A stretch of 64,000 nt of DNA from Whitmania pigra (GCA_021613335.1 JAJTWR010000254.1:186501-250500), one strand, 5' to 3'; positions 23,075 through 36,100 are shown, counted from the first letter of the stretch. The notes: generated by a model not told the origin, from the sequence alone. Numbers and translations: made by a program.

Positions 23075-26000
23075 TCATTTTGCAAGTGCAGCCATAGCAG
23101 CTGTCTTGGCTGCTTTGTTGTTCTCGACCATTTTCTTAAGCGTCTCGATGTCTATCGCGGTTGGATTTCCCACCAAATCAGGACATTTGCAATCTTTCCT
23201 TCTTGTGATGGCCTGCAAATATATGTTATAAGTTTGAAAACGATTCAACCATTGGGTTAATTTAGCAATAACTAATGAATCAAAGTTTTATTTTGAGGTT
23301 GTCTTTAGCTTGCTATTATCAGTAGACATCAGGGTAATAATGACACAGTATTTATACTGCCATTATTATTCATTTCAATCAACCAAATTATTTCCAATAA
23401 TTTATAATTATTATTAAATATTATTATTAGTATTATAATAACATCTTGCAAGATGTAGAACAAATTCTGCAAAATGTATTGATTATGAAAATAATCCCCT
23501 AGACGGGAATTATATTTGAATTTGTGAATTTTTGTATTTGTTATTGGTTCTTTATTCAGAAACATGCAAATTCAACACTCAACAAAAAAATAAAGACACC
23601 AAAATGACTGTTCATACCTCAGGTATTAGCCTGTCCAGCTCCACTGCCCTTGCCTCATTAGTTGGATGAGTTGAAAGGAACTCTGGAACTCCCCCTGAAC
23701 CTTGCACGGCTGCGATTGCTGCCCAATTCCTCCAAAAGATGCTGCTTTCTCTCACATCGAAGCAAGCCTGCATGAGTTGTGCAGATTTGTCACTTTATGT
23801 GTTGTATGTAATGTCATTTGTTACAGTGACTACGATCATTTATTTCATGGCAAGAATGACCATTTTATAAAACATAGTTTAATTTGGTTTTTTCAAATTA
23901 CATTTCTAAATTGTCTAATATATATTATTCTGAAAGAAAACATTCAGATTTCTAATAAATAAAAAAAAATATCTCATATTTGTAAAGAGCTCTCACAAAA
24001 TTAGTTATTGTTAATATTATTAATATTGGAGTCACTACTTAATCGGATGTGCCAATGTTGCTTAATGTTCCATGTCATCAATGTGGCCAATAACATACTA
24101 ACCATTTAACCATTTTGTTTTTGGCAGCAATATAAAGCAGTAATTTTGCATTAGATTGTCTTGTATCAAATCATCAACAATCATCAGGAATGTTGTGTCA
24201 TAATATTACATGAATAACGGTTATTTAGAGCTGACTCCAAAACATAATTTGTTTTTAGCTGCATGTGAACAACATCCCATCTTCAGAAATACATTTTTTC
24301 CACAAAAAGGTGTTAACAATTGCAGGCAGGGTAAAGAGCAGGAGAGATCATTATTTAAAGGTGGTGGTGATAATAAACTAAATACAAATAAAAACAAAGT
24401 AGGTTTTAAAATGATTGCTTTGCATGAACATTAATTACCAATACTGCTACAATAAAAGATTTTCATACTAAAACTAAATGATAAACTTAGTTGTAGATGC
24501 AATGAATGTCTTAGATGAATGCATAGCTATCAAGCTTTTTCAAATGAATAATTATTTTACATATTTTAAGTCCTGCATTATGATTATTATTGCTGTTGAT
24601 TACAGAAATGGGATTGCAGGTTGAATAGGTTAGGCGCCTGCATGCGGCAGTCATACATAACTAAGAACAGGAACCAATTTTTCAAATCAACATTTCATTT
24701 TCACATTCCTTTTGTGATTAAATTGCAAAATGAGGTCCTACCTTGGACACAAATTGTAGTCCAACCTCATCTGCCTCCAGTTCCAACTTCCTACGGTAAG
24801 GAAGTTCTAATAGCACCTGTGCAATTTAATTTTTGATGATTTAATGGTTCCTAAGAAACAAAGTTGTCCTTAGAATAATGAAGCTAATTTCCAATAACAC
24901 AATGCTAATCAAGGTCAATCACAAGATGGTTGTCGCAGTAATCTTACCACAACTCAAACTTATAAAAGCCTGTAATAGTCAGAAAAAAAAAAACTCACAT
25001 CATTTATTTTGTTTTGAACTCCCTGAAAAACTGCAGCCATAGCATCTGGCAAAACTGCCCAAATTAATAACAGGCCAAATGCAGTGAAGACATTGATGAT
25101 TCCAGAAAAGCTTAATTTCTCTGCCTTTAAAAGGAATAAAGAGTAGAAAAATCAGGTTATATATATATAACAAGTCACGAGGAAATAACAAACATACCCC
25201 GTGCCCAAGTACAGCGTGAGCCATCTCATGCCCCAAAATAAATGCTAGTTGATCATCATTTTTAGTGATTTGTAACAATCCAGTATAGACAAAAATGTGC
25301 CCATTCTGGATAAAAATGTAAATGTGAATTAAATATATGATCTCAATATTGAATTAAATTTAAATTAATAATAGTGAATGCAAGGCTTTGAATTAAATTG
25401 AATAAATGAAATAAAATGATGACTTACTGGCAAGACAAATGCGTTCTCAATTTTCTTATCGATAACGTGAAGAACCCATTTCTGGGATTTAACTTCCTCA
25501 ATATCAGCATTACTTTTAATGAGATTTTGGACCACTTTCCAAACTTTGACATGTAAAGCATGTTTTGGATCCAGAACACTGTCTTTGCATTCCTCAAGTT
25601 CCTAGTGTAAAAATTGCAAATTAAACCATTAAAAGTAACTTTTTAATAAAATGACTTAATAAAAGCAAATTATTTTAAAATTCGGGTACAAATGAAGTGC
25701 ACCAACTTGCTCCATTTGCATCTCAGAAAGATGATCAAGTTGATGACTTTTAAACAGAAGAAATCTTGTTCTGTTTGTAATTGGTGTTGTCTCGAGGTGT
25801 GTGAAGTAAAATATTCCTCCTCCAATGGTGATAGTTCCAATGGGAATAGCCCAAAATCGAGGATTGAGCAGATATTTCTTCTTATAGAAATCCTTTTTAT
25901 CAGGACTCAGTTGTTTCCACCAATTTCGAAAAAACCTTGATGTAAAAGTTTACGAAGAATTTAGCAACAGACAACTTTACAGACAACATATCACTAACTT

Positions 26001-26195
26001 GCCAGTGAATATCGAAGCAGTTCTGGCAAGAGGTCTGAGGACAAGAACTAATAATGGATGTACGTAGCGCTGATGAGTCGTATGGAAAGTCCTCGCAAAT
26101 CCATGGTTGGAATATAATGTTTTTCTTTCTGTAAGAAGACTCAGACCACTTGGTTTGACGAAGCGAGAGGTAGAAAAAATAACCGCCCTAAACAT
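23075..26195 (-). CDS. OMA1: OMA1 mitochondrial zinc metalloprotease, complete
   Basis: Eight exons, listed from the 5' end: 26195-25999, 25935-25707, 25601-25428, 25305-25198, 25124-24999, 24816-24742, 23767-23618, 23212-23075 (398 residues). The Arg/Ser-rich N-terminus ([17 protein letters not shown]) looks like a mitochondrial import signal. Exon 2 holds the inner-membrane segment ([20 protein letters not shown]). Exon 4 carries the zinc site HEMAH (25216-25230) in the M48 context [15 protein letters not shown], and exon 6 the third ligand region ([10 protein letters not shown]). Exon 7 has the family block [23 protein letters not shown]1 cleaves OPA1 and DELE1 under mitochondrial stress. 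It is shorter than the human protein mainly at the N-terminus. GTT donors end exons 1 and 2. Confidence 0.95.
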
Positions 26196-26221
26196 TTTAG
26201 AGATTGCACCTTCAGCAAACT

Positions 26222-26255
26222 CGACCTACTTATTTATTTGATTAGAGTCCGTTGT
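26222..26255 (-). mobile_element. Short I-type LINE tail
   Basis: On the minus strand, GTTATACAACGGACTCTAAT followed by CAAATAAATAA, the same tail as the LINE at 5056-10259. A scrap of a few dozen bases lying next to the OMA1 start. Confidence 0.55.
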
Positions 26256-27244
26256 ATAACACCAGCCGACTCGAATCAAACCACAACATTAAATTAGGCG
26301 CAAGCCTTTTCAAACCACGCGTCAGATATGAAATCGAAAGGGGTTGGCTTGTAACGTACAAGGTGCTCGTGGTTAGTATTGTATTTTCACTAAATTAACA
26401 GGAAGAATTTAACACACAATTTTTCCAATTTGTGTAAACAATCACTTATAAAACACGCACCTACCCCGAAAATAAGCTCTAGCATGATCTTTCGAGATGC
26501 TCGCAATATAAGCCTACCCCGAAAGTTAGCCCTAGTAACTAGAGCCTAGTTATCAATAGCCGGCATTTATGGTCTGTTGCAATACAATAATAAGTTGGAT
26601 TGTAGGCCATTAATTTAATATCAGTAACATTTTAGTAAAATATTAATATAATAACAGTATTTGCATGCAGTGCCAGATTAAGCCGGTGGGTGGCCCCGGG
26701 TCGACTTGGAAGGGAGACCCCTTTTCCAATCCCCCTTATTGAACATGCCACGACATCACATACTAGTAACCTAATATATAAATACTTCGAACTCGAGTAC
26801 TTGCCATTTTTCATGAAAAATAAAAGTATAATATAACCAAATAAATATGGCTAAAATCAGGCTGCAAAACGACTACTAAAAAGTGACCCCTTGGAGTGTC
26901 AAATCAGCTTATCCAATCAGTCTTGAAACATATCATACTGCACAATTTGTATAAATTTGATCGAAAGTCTATATTGGTCGGAGGCTGGGTGGGTTAAGAA
27001 TTCAGTGTTTAAATCAGGTGACCACATGTTATGACAACAGCCCGGCGACAAAAGCTGGTTAGCTTCATATGAGCACGTTGTGAAAATGTAAACAAAATGC
27101 GCCAGCACGGTGTGGCAAAAATAAACAAAAACAAAGATGAATAATTATAAATAACTTGTCTTTACCCGATTGTTATTCATATTGCGTTTTAGTTTGTGAT
27201 TAATTAGATGTTATAAAAGGCTTTTGGATTTTAGTATTTTGTTT
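26256..27244. other. Upstream region of OMA1 with repeat scraps
   Basis: Includes two copies of a TACCCCGAAA(A/G) with TTAGCYCTAG-like phrase (26462-26540), a hAT-like terminus CAGTGCCAGATTAAGCC at 26676, and otherwise AT-rich sequence. No gene is supported. Confidence 0.4.
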
Positions 27245-27890
27245 TTAATCGTTAAAGACATCGCTACAGTGGCTGCAGATCCAACCACTGCCAATTTTTA
27301 TAACTTCGTCCGGAATATTCTGGCAGTATCGATGATACCACCTGGAGCACCTGTCGCATGAAGCCATGTCTTCTTTTTCTCTCCTAGGTGCTTTTATCCA
27401 ATTTAATTTACAGTCGCACCATACTTCGACCTATATGACACCATAGTCTTTGCGAACCTTTGAAAATTAATATATGCAAGTAAATTGCATTATTTTCTAG
27501 TACTGCAAAAAAATGTTAGGTTACCTTTACTTCAGTCATTGGTATGTTGACCTCTTCATTCTTGAAAGACCGGATTATAGCATCCCTCAGATTTCCCTGC
27601 TCGTATTGGCAACCACTAGGGTCATTGCCAGAGCACAATGAATGCGCAAATGCAAGGGCCATAGGTCCGCAGTCGTCGTAACCTCGTTGCTGCTGGACTC
27701 CTTTCCGGACGATTGTGAGCACCGGACCTCGAATGAAATTCTTAGCCATATCGTCCTTTGTGCTTTTTCATTGATGACGTAATTCAAGCTGTCATACAGC
27801 ATCACTCAAATTCGATATGGTGACCCAGTGCGCTCCCACATTAATAATTTGGACGAATTTGGAGGTGGGCGGTCCCGAATTGAATTCTGC
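27245..27890 (-). pseudogene. Decayed ULP1-type (C48) protease with C-terminal PHD finger
   Basis: On the minus strand, in order but in three different frames: the catalytic-His region (FVQIINVGAHWVTIS), the Asp region (YDSLNYVINEKA) and the Cys region (QQQRGYDDCGPMALAFA). An intron of about 100 bases (donor GTAACC near 27534, acceptor near 27432) leads to a PHD-like Cys/His finger (VWCDC, CDRCSRWYHRYC, WICSHC) and a stop at 27245. This C48-plus-PHD layout is familiar from transposon-borne genes of marine invertebrates. At least two frameshifts make it non-functional. The upstream part is missing. Confidence 0.7.
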
Positions 27891-27930
27891 AGGTAGAGGT
27901 TCTACGGACACCCCACTTAGGAAATCGGTG

Positions 27931-28335
27931 TCATGGCTTTTTTCACCGTGCTAGCGGAAGTTGTGTCTAGATAATGACTCGGATCTCTTAAATTATTCAC
28001 AATTTAGAATTTTTAAAAACACAAAAATACTGCTGAATGTTTCTAGATTATTTATACGTTTTGTGTTTTAAAATAAGTTGGGTATATTTAGAGATAAAGC
28101 CATGAGAAGTTGATTCACCGTGCTAGCGGAAGTTGTGTCTAGATAATGACTCGTATCTCTTAAATTATTTACAATTTAGAACTTTTAAATACATGAAAAT
28201 ATTGCCAAATGTTTTTAGATTAATTATATGGCTTTTGTTTTAAATTTGATGAGTTCAGTTTGGAGATCAAGCTTTGAGAAGTTCAACTTGCTAGCTATTT
28301 TTAAACAATGGCTTTTTTCACCGTGCTCATATGAG
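27931..28335. repeat. Tandem repeat, units of about 175-200 bp
   Basis: TCACCGTGCTAGCGGAAG and GTCTAGATAATGACTCG recur at 27941 and 28116. A third unit starts at about 28310 with TCACCGTGCT and is cut by the hAT insertion at 28336. Units are non-coding and satellite-like. Confidence 0.75.
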
Positions 28336-29136
28336 CAGTGATGGGTAGTATTTCAAATCACGAAATAAAATCACCTTTGTGATTTTGTGATTTGATTCAA
28401 AATCATCGTGCGATGTGCGATTTTGATTTTTATTTTAAATCATATTTTTGATGATTGATGATTTTTTTAATATGTAAAAATCACGAAATCATATAAAATT
28501 TAAATTTCAAAATTTAGTTTTTTTTAATATCTAATATCTTTCTTTATGACATCATCAGTCGATAATCGATGCAACTTCCTGTTATTAACTTGTATTGTTG
28601 TTAGTGCTATTCCGACCTCATGGTTAACGAAAGTTGTAAAATTGCTGATAAAATGATAAAACCGCTTGTGAATTGCCGCCGCTGCTTGACTTGTAATTTT
28701 TTAAAATTACAAGTGAGGAAGCTGACAAAGTTGTAGCTAAATGTATTGATTGTGTTAATAAGTCGATATCAGGATTTCCTGCAACGATTTCCTACGCCAT
28801 CTAATGCTTGTTACATTCTTAGCTACATGAAAAATAATTTTTTTTTAAATATAAGGATGTATGACACATGATGTATGTTGGAACTGAATATATGACAAAC
28901 AATTCTTATGGAACTAGTATTAGAAGTGTTTTTACGTAGAACGAAATTTGCACCAGCTGATCAGGATCAACATTTAGAAATAGTCCTTGACAATGAATAT
29001 TACGGATATTATGAGGATCATCAGTCTGACTTGCAAAAAGTCACTGTTAACAAGGCAAACAGTATCCGCACCAATACAATGAATTATTTGTCTGATGCGG
29101 AATGTCATCTCTCTAGTCTTGAATCAAACCTAGTCA

Positions 29137-30575
29137 AAAAAATCTTTGTTGTAACTTCATTTATTTATATAGCGCCATATGCATAGCGTCAGAGGCGCTT
29201 GTAACCATTTATATAGCGGTCCTTCCCAGTGGCGCAACTGGGGGGGGCAGGGGGGGGGGCGAAAGCCCCCCCCAGGCCTAATAGGAGAGACCCTGCAATT
29301 TTTCCAAATCCGATCAGTTTTTTTTTTGGTGGGGGGGGGGGGTAAGGGGATTTAACTGGTTTGAAACTTTGAGACAGAAGATAGTCAAACTCATTAATAA
29401 ATTATTAAAGATACAAAATAAGACTGTAGACAGAAGATAGTCAAACTCATAATAATAATAATCTGTTCTATTTTTAATTCTTTATTAATTATAATTGGTA
29501 GTTTTGATTTAAACAGTTTCAAAAATTTTTCGACTGCGTCGGGCTTTCGTCCCTTGTCTAAACTTGAGCTCCCCCCCCCCCAGCATTTTTCGCTGGTTAT
29601 CTGATGATCAGATAATGTCGTTTTGACAACCCTGCCTTGGCTGCTCTTGATGCTTTGCAGAATGGCACAATGACTCCCGAGCTTTCGGAATTCTGCAACC
29701 TTCATGGAAAAGACGCTGAAACTGTGCAAAGACAGCTCCAATTCACATCGACAAGTTTACGTGCTGATCAGTCTGACCCCAATGCGTGTATCGAACTACA
29801 AGATCTTTTCTGTGCCACAAGCATTCAGCCCGAGTTGCATATGCTCGATGTTGCTCTTACTCAGACATTTACGTCATCAGATGCAGAAAGGGCATTTTCT
29901 AAACTTCGCCTTATTAAAAGTCATCTCGGACGACTATGTCTGCCTGTCGTTTGCAAAGTTTATTGAGAATATCTGTGAACAAAACAATATTGCACTTCTT
30001 CCAGTAAATAAAATGGTGAACGGATTTTCACAGATTGATCGAAAAATTATTTTGTAACTGCAAACACATCAAAATGTAATTTAGACTACAACATTTCAAA
30101 ATTGTTTTAAACTGTTTAGGATCTTAATTTTATACATAATTTAGATTAGGTGAAATGTTTAGGATATCAATCATATCATATTACAATTTTAAACATATCA
30201 TAAACTTTTTTTTACAGTTGCTTTAACTGACTTGAAACTTTGAAATAGAAGATAGTCAAGCTCATTAATAAATTATTAAAGATACAAAAAAAGACTGCAG
30301 ACTTATAAATAAAAACTTATAATAATAATTAGTTCTATCTTTAATTCTTTATTAATTAAAATTAGTAGTATTGATTTGAACAGTTTCAAAAATTTTTCGA
30401 CTGCATCGGGCTTTTCTAAACTTGAGCCCCCCCCAGCATTTTTCGCTGGTTGCGCCCCTGGTCCTTCCCAATGGAACTGGTGTCAGTGCAGGCTGGGTTT
30501 CGAACACCACACATTACGACTGTTGCCATTACCGCCATATGCAGGCACGTAACCTATTCGGCTAACCTGAACACC
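29137..30575 (-). mobile_element. tRNA-derived SINE split by a later hAT insertion
   Basis: Inserted in the outer hAT, with 8-bp duplications CCTAGTCA at 29129-29136 and 30576-30583. On the minus strand the head has a perfect pol III A box (TAGCCGAATAGG) and a near-perfect B box (TGTTCGAAACC). The 3' part has GCGCTATATAAAT and an A/T-rich tail. The nested hAT (29227-30460) divides it. Confidence 0.82.
29227..30460 (+). mobile_element. hAT transposon (inner), 1.2 kb, with target duplication
   Basis: Starts CAGTGGCGCAACTGG and ends GGTTGCGCCCCTG; flanked by 8-bp GTCCTTCC at 29219-29226 and 30461-30468. It keeps a short piece of transposase (29637-29966) with the hAT dimerisation motif SSDAERAFSKLRLIKSHLGR. 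A stretch of about 230-250 bp including its right subterminal region occurs twice inside it (29351-29598 and 30222-30451), and G/C homopolymers lie near the left end. Internally deleted and non-autonomous. Confidence 0.9.
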
Positions 30576-30950
30576 CCTAGTCACTTTGTGTGCTATAATA
30601 CAAAGCTGCCACCATTAGCTCCCATGGAGAGGTTATTTAGTTTGGCAGGACTGATTGAAACATCAAGAAGGAACAGACTACATGATTCGATGTTTCAAAA
30701 ACTTTTGTTTTTGAAAGTTAATAAAAGCTTTGAAAATTGACAGTGTTGAAAAAGTTCGTGCACTTTTTGGTCAAAGTGATTTGATTTTGATGATTTTAAC
30801 GTCAAATCGCATGCGTTAATCTGATTTTAACGTGAAATCACATGCGTGAACCTGATTTCGATTTCCAATCACTTTTTGTCTGGTGATCTTGATTTTGATT
30901 TCCAATCACTCTGAACGTGATTTTACCCATCACTGCATATGAGTCAGGTG

Positions 30951-31058
30951 ACAAAATAGCCCCGACAAAACAGCCCCGTCAAAATAGCCCCGTCAAAACA
31001 ATCCCGTCAAAACAATCCCGTCAAAATAACCAGGACAAAATAGCCCCGTCAAAATAGC
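30951..31058. repeat. Minisatellite, unit AGCCCCGTCAAAAT
   Basis: Around eight variable copies of a 12-15-bp unit (e.g. ATAGCCCCGTCAAAA). The same unit appears at 38214 and, inverted, at 38618. Confidence 0.85.
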
Positions 31059-32149
31059 ATACAATTTCCATCAAAATCTTCGAAATAATTCTATATAAGG
31101 CTTTCGCGTTTATGTCCAGATTGCTTTATTATGCTAGCCCTTTCTACACACAAGTGAGAGTATGAGAAAGAACGAAGAAAAGGTAGTGGCGCGTAATTTT
31201 AAGAAACTGTATGCATAGACAATACTTTTTTGTAAAGTTATTGAACAATTTTTAAAAACTATAGAAACTAAAATAAAATCTTTCAAGTTTCCATAAAGTT
31301 TTTTAGCTACCATTTCTATTTCTATAAAGTTTAAGTTTTAAGCAATTTGAATCATTTCTATATCAGTTTCATTACAATCATTCTAGTTTCCAGTTTTAGT
31401 TTCAGTTATAGGAATATCACCGGCAAGAATTCAGAGTTTAGAGATTTATAATGATGCTCCAGAAGAAGTTGACATGAACGTGTGAGACTAATTAAAAAAT
31501 ACTCTGACTAATTTGTAAAATATCAATTTTCTAATAACTGATTAAAACCTTACTCCTTGCCTCTTGTATTTTAATAATATGTGTAACATGAAAAAATGTT
31601 CTGGTGGGTTGTTGATTACAAAAATATGACACCCTCGAAAATAAGCGCGTCTTTTGGAGCAACAATTAGTATAAAACACTGTCCTATTTTCTGGGAAACA
31701 CGAAGAAGGTAGGTAGAAGTGATTGAAATATCTAAAATAGCTGATAGACGTTGCTTATTATTGTAATTGAACCATTACAAAATTTATTTCAGGTTTTTTA
31801 CATTCAAATTTCTTCAAAGTAAAAGTTTTATAAAAGTGCAAGTCGATGTGGACCTAATCTACCAAAATGGTTAACTATTGTCTCTGGTGAAATTTCAATA
31901 TTTGTGCGTGTTCATAAGAGCTAGCCCATTCAGTCGGTCAGTCAGCATCGAAGGTTGAAGATAAATTTTTAACCTTTTCAAAGTCGAAAAACTTTCATTG
32001 CTAGCTGTTGTAGCAAATATAGTTAAATATAAATTTAATTTCATTAGCAATATAAACTTAATTATTCAGCGCCACTTACAACAATGACATAATTATTTAT
32101 AGTGGTTAAGAAGACCTGTATCTGTACAATAACCACTCTTTTTAGTTCT
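31059..32149. other. Intergenic with one MITE-like remnant
   Basis: At 31626-31710, ACCCTCGAAAATAAGCGCG and TATTTTCTGGGAAACAC resemble the two ends of a short non-coding element. The rest is AT-rich and unrecognised. Confidence 0.35.
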
Positions 32150-32545
32150 AATAACCAAATTTATTTAAGTAAATCTTAAATTTATCTACCTTGTCCGCAT
32201 GGATGGTTTCCTTATCTAGTTTATTCTATAAGGAAACAACTCTTGCACCAAAATACTTATTGTTTAAGTTTCCCGAAGCCTTCCTATATAATTTGCAATC
32301 TAGTACAAGCACTTTTTGGGTTTCTAAAAACTTCTTAGGCAAACGCCCTTCTCTTCCCGATAAGATTTTGAATGCCTCGATGAGGTCCCCTTTACTTCTT
32401 CTCTTTTCCAGAATAGTTAATTTGCATCTACTTAGTCTTTCCTCTTAACTCAGCTTTCCAAATTCTTCTATCATTCTGGTTGCCATTCTTTGCACTCTTT
32501 CCAACACTCCTACATTCTTTCTCATTTTGTTCAATTTGCTGCTTG
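32150..32545 (-). mobile_element. CR1/L2-like LINE fragment, C-terminal end
   Basis: On the minus strand a nearly open frame reads LTILEKRRSKGDLIEAFKIL, then a basic stretch and YFGARVVSL, the usual end of CR1-like reverse transcriptases. One internal stop follows RVVSL. Confidence 0.75.
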
Positions 32546-33152
32546 TCAGTCGATAAGTTATATTAAACTTTTTTTTTGACAACCTTCAAAATTTATTTTG
32601 CTTTTAGAAATACATTTCTCCACCCCCTCAACGACGGAATTTCCATCTTCGACCAATCATGCTTCAGCTTTGATATTAATTATTCATACAGTACTATTTC
32701 AGGGTAGGGAAAATAAAGTCGCCCGCTGGCCTTTACCATGGTTTGGTCGCATTCTTAGTGATTTGCGAGCCCGCAGTCGGCCCATTTCTCCATGCTGAAC
32801 CTGCCGCGTCTCTCGGCCTTTGATTTGATCCCGTCGTTCGATAGATCATTTTGTTATTATTATGTAATATTTAAATTTAGTCAAGTGGTTAAATTAATAT
32901 TTATTCATTCTTTTGATTGGACGATCCAATTTTTCGAGTTAATGGATGTGCTACACAAATTAAATGAATCTTCAAAACAAAATTAAATTAAAAATTAAAG
33001 CCCTCACAATGCACTCTTGTTTACATAAATTGGATTAGTTCGTAGCATTTGAAAGTGCCGAACATACTTTTTAAAAGCATTGTAAATATTATTGAGCCGT
33101 ACGTTGCATCAGACATTGTTGTGGCAGACGATTCGAGGGAGTTTGTTTCTAG
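32546..33152. other. Upstream of DNAI4, nothing recognised
   Basis: Contains a short open frame (32598-32798) without family resemblance. The promoter of DNAI4 should be here, but no motif is clear. Confidence 0.4.
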
Positions 33153-36100
33153 ATGAAGAAATCAAGGAAGACTATCGCGGCTAAGGTTGGCGATAACGAT
33201 TTGTAATGTATTGTGCTCTTGCGCTCTTATAATACTTACTTGTAGTTTTGATCCGGAAGTTTGTAGCGGTAATGATCTCGTTGCATTTAATGATTGAAAT
33301 CATCTAGACATCATTCAAATACATTACAAAGCTTAAGAGCTTTTAATATTTTCAGCAAGTTCTTAATGAAGTTGGCGTCGATGTTTCACCTCGGCCATTA
33401 GCTCAGTGGAGCACTGACAATCCAGTAGAAGAATTTGAGGTAATATAATCATTTAAAATATTCGTAACTTACAAATGTCCATACTAATCATCTAGTTATG
33501 AGATGGACGTTAATAAAATACATACATGCATTCCACAACATAATGTTTATCGTTAGTAAAAATAATAGTTTACCTTAAAAGTTTTAGCATATACTAAAAA
33601 CTAATAGTTGCTGACTAATTCTCGTTATCATTCTTCACTAGCATATATTCTTTGAGATATCTCCTGAGACTAAGCACAAACGGTAAATTTTGAAAAATAT
33701 GGGATTTAATTTTCTTCTTTATTGTATCAAAAAATTTTTTATCGAAATGCCTTGTGTGCAGAAAATTTCTTGGTTCAAAACATAGAGCAAAAAGTTCAGC
33801 TACAAATTCCCTTTCTGCTGAAGCAGAAGGTAGTTTTTATATCAACAAAATCTTCGAAATATTACCCCCTTGAAGTATCGACATTACTTATTCTAACTGG
33901 CATACATGGCTGCATGGAGGTTATTGCTGTTTTTATGCAGATGAAAATAAAAATTTGCGCTGGTATTTTGAAACTGCCCTTTGGTTGCCACCTGAACCAG
34001 TGGTATCAAGAGTTACAGTGATTCTTAAAGAGGAAGGGCCTTTTTGGTTTTTGGATTTGACTGATTTTGTTGTTCCTAAGGATTCTGAGGAATACAATAG
34101 TCTTATGGCAAGGAATCAGAACTATTCACAGGTGATCTATTTTTCAAGTAATAATTATGTGGTTATATAAACACTTATTGACAAAATATTGATAAGCGAT
34201 TTCGTAAAAATTGATTGAACAGGAAGCTAACTAAATAAATAATGACTTCTGAATGCTGAAAAAGTACCTGACGTAGAAAAAACACCTCTGGAGGATTCTG
34301 GGGTTCAAGGATGGATGTTTTGAAATTTAGAATCTAACACTAAAATTTAATTCCTCATTTACTCAAAATGCAATCAATTTAGGAACATCATCAATTGGCA
34401 ATCACATTTGATAAGGATACGACTAATTTAATGTTCATTTTTATAGCTATTGATGGGCAAGTTTGGAAGTGAAAAATATATCGATAGAGGCTCAATTACA
34501 GTTCATAGCACCAGAAAGACTAAGAATCTGCAAACAGAAGATATAAAATTAGAGGTTTGTGTTTAGTTGTGAATGTAATTTTAAGTAGTTGTTGGTCTCT
34601 TAATAAGAGGTATTAAACTTTAATGTATGGATATGTGCATATGTGTTTATGGTGTTTAAACATTTATTTTGTTGATTTGAAGCATGTAAGCACTCAGGTG
34701 TCACCTTATAATTTTCACGAGAGTCACAGAGCAGTTGGTGAGTATTCACTCATATTTTGATCGGAAATCTTTTCTTTTTGACGTAATACTAACACAGAGC
34801 TGCGCGGATTAAGGAAAATGGAGGCGGTAAGGGCCATGCGGTGATTTTTAAAAGCTGTAGACAAATAAATTAAATATACTTTAATTTAATGTTATTTTAT
34901 TTCATTTTAATAATTTACGACTTTGACCGAAATTATTAGTAGTTGTGTCCTGTCTACATCAACTACTTAGGAATTGTTGTAACTGTGATGATCAGCAATG
35001 AATTTTGACAGAATGAATGAGATTGTAACAACATAGCATAACATTTATTTATAATAGTTTAAGGAGACTGATATCTGTGTGATAAACCACAGAATGCAAC
35101 ATTTATTTTTTAAAGATTAATTCAGGATTTGATATTCAACCGTTTCAGATTACAGTCCCACTTTGATATATAATCCCAAAGTTTGTAAGTGACTTGAAAA
35201 TTGATAATTTTTGTAAACTATTTCATATTTGATTCTGAATACACTCGAATACTTGAAATGTCTCAGTTTTACCATCGTTCTCTGATACAGTTATATAATA
35301 CTAATATTGCTGGTATCAGGTTATCTGGTATGTGGCGGGATAGTGAATGAGATGATGAAAATAAGATGGATTAAATGCCGCAGTGTATGTGATGTGGTAA
35401 TGGATGGATAACCTGTGCAGATGGAAGAAGTTCTATTTGGACGCATTGGATGGAATGAATCTGAGACAGATTTTTCCTTAGAGAAAAAGTCTTAGCGATT
35501 CATATGAGAGAACTTGACTACAGATATACTGATGAGATGATCTATACCTTTAGATATGTTGGATGATTAAGATTACAGCCAAGGAAGAACAACACCGAAG
35601 TCGATACTGAGTCCATCAATATCGTATGGCTGATTGTGTCAAAAGCCGCCGAGAGGTCGAGACTAATTACGGCGGCACAGTTGTTATTATTAAGGATTGA
35701 AGAGGAACGAAGTTGGAAGAGAGGTTAATAAAGGGAGGAGCTCTTTTGAAGATGGAAAAAAGCGCCCGTAAAAGAGCGTAGTAAAAGAGTTTGGAGAGAA
35801 CTGGAGCTAAGACCAGGATTTTCTTGACATGGATGGGAGGACTGAGGTCGTCGTGCTCAGGAATTGCCTAGTGGGAAAGGGTGGTTTGCATAATAAGGCT
35901 GGTTGATTAATGGTTTATAGATTTTGGTGATATTTGAGGTAACAAATGAATTGAATTTGTTAGCAAGAGTCTGAGTAGTTCTGAGTCGGGTGATTATGCA
36001 GGAATCTCATGATTTTCGACCCATATTGGAATACTATGATTGTATTATAAATTGTCCAGCAATTTTATGAAAAAAATTTTATTTAAATATTTCAAAGCTA

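Larger units (their letters stand above)
28336..30935 (+). mobile_element. hAT transposon (outer), 2.6 kb, with target duplication
   Basis: Ends CAGTGATGGGTAGT and TTTTACCCATCACTG, flanked by perfect 8-bp copies of CATATGAG (28328-28335 and 30936-30943). GTGATTTT-like subterminal repeats crowd both ends. Transposase remains: 28908-29136 and, after the insertions, 30584-30740 with the dimerisation block (PMERLFSLAGLIETSRRNRL, then LLFLKVN). The two parts are out of frame, so it is inactive even without the inserts. It contains the SINE and the second hAT listed separately. Same terminus type as the MITE at 4488. Confidence 0.93.

Noticed and set aside
33722..34021. Long frame read straight through 33830-33940 in DNAI4
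   Set aside because: It crosses a good donor at 33829 and acceptor at 33940; the spliced phase gives the conserved sequence instead.
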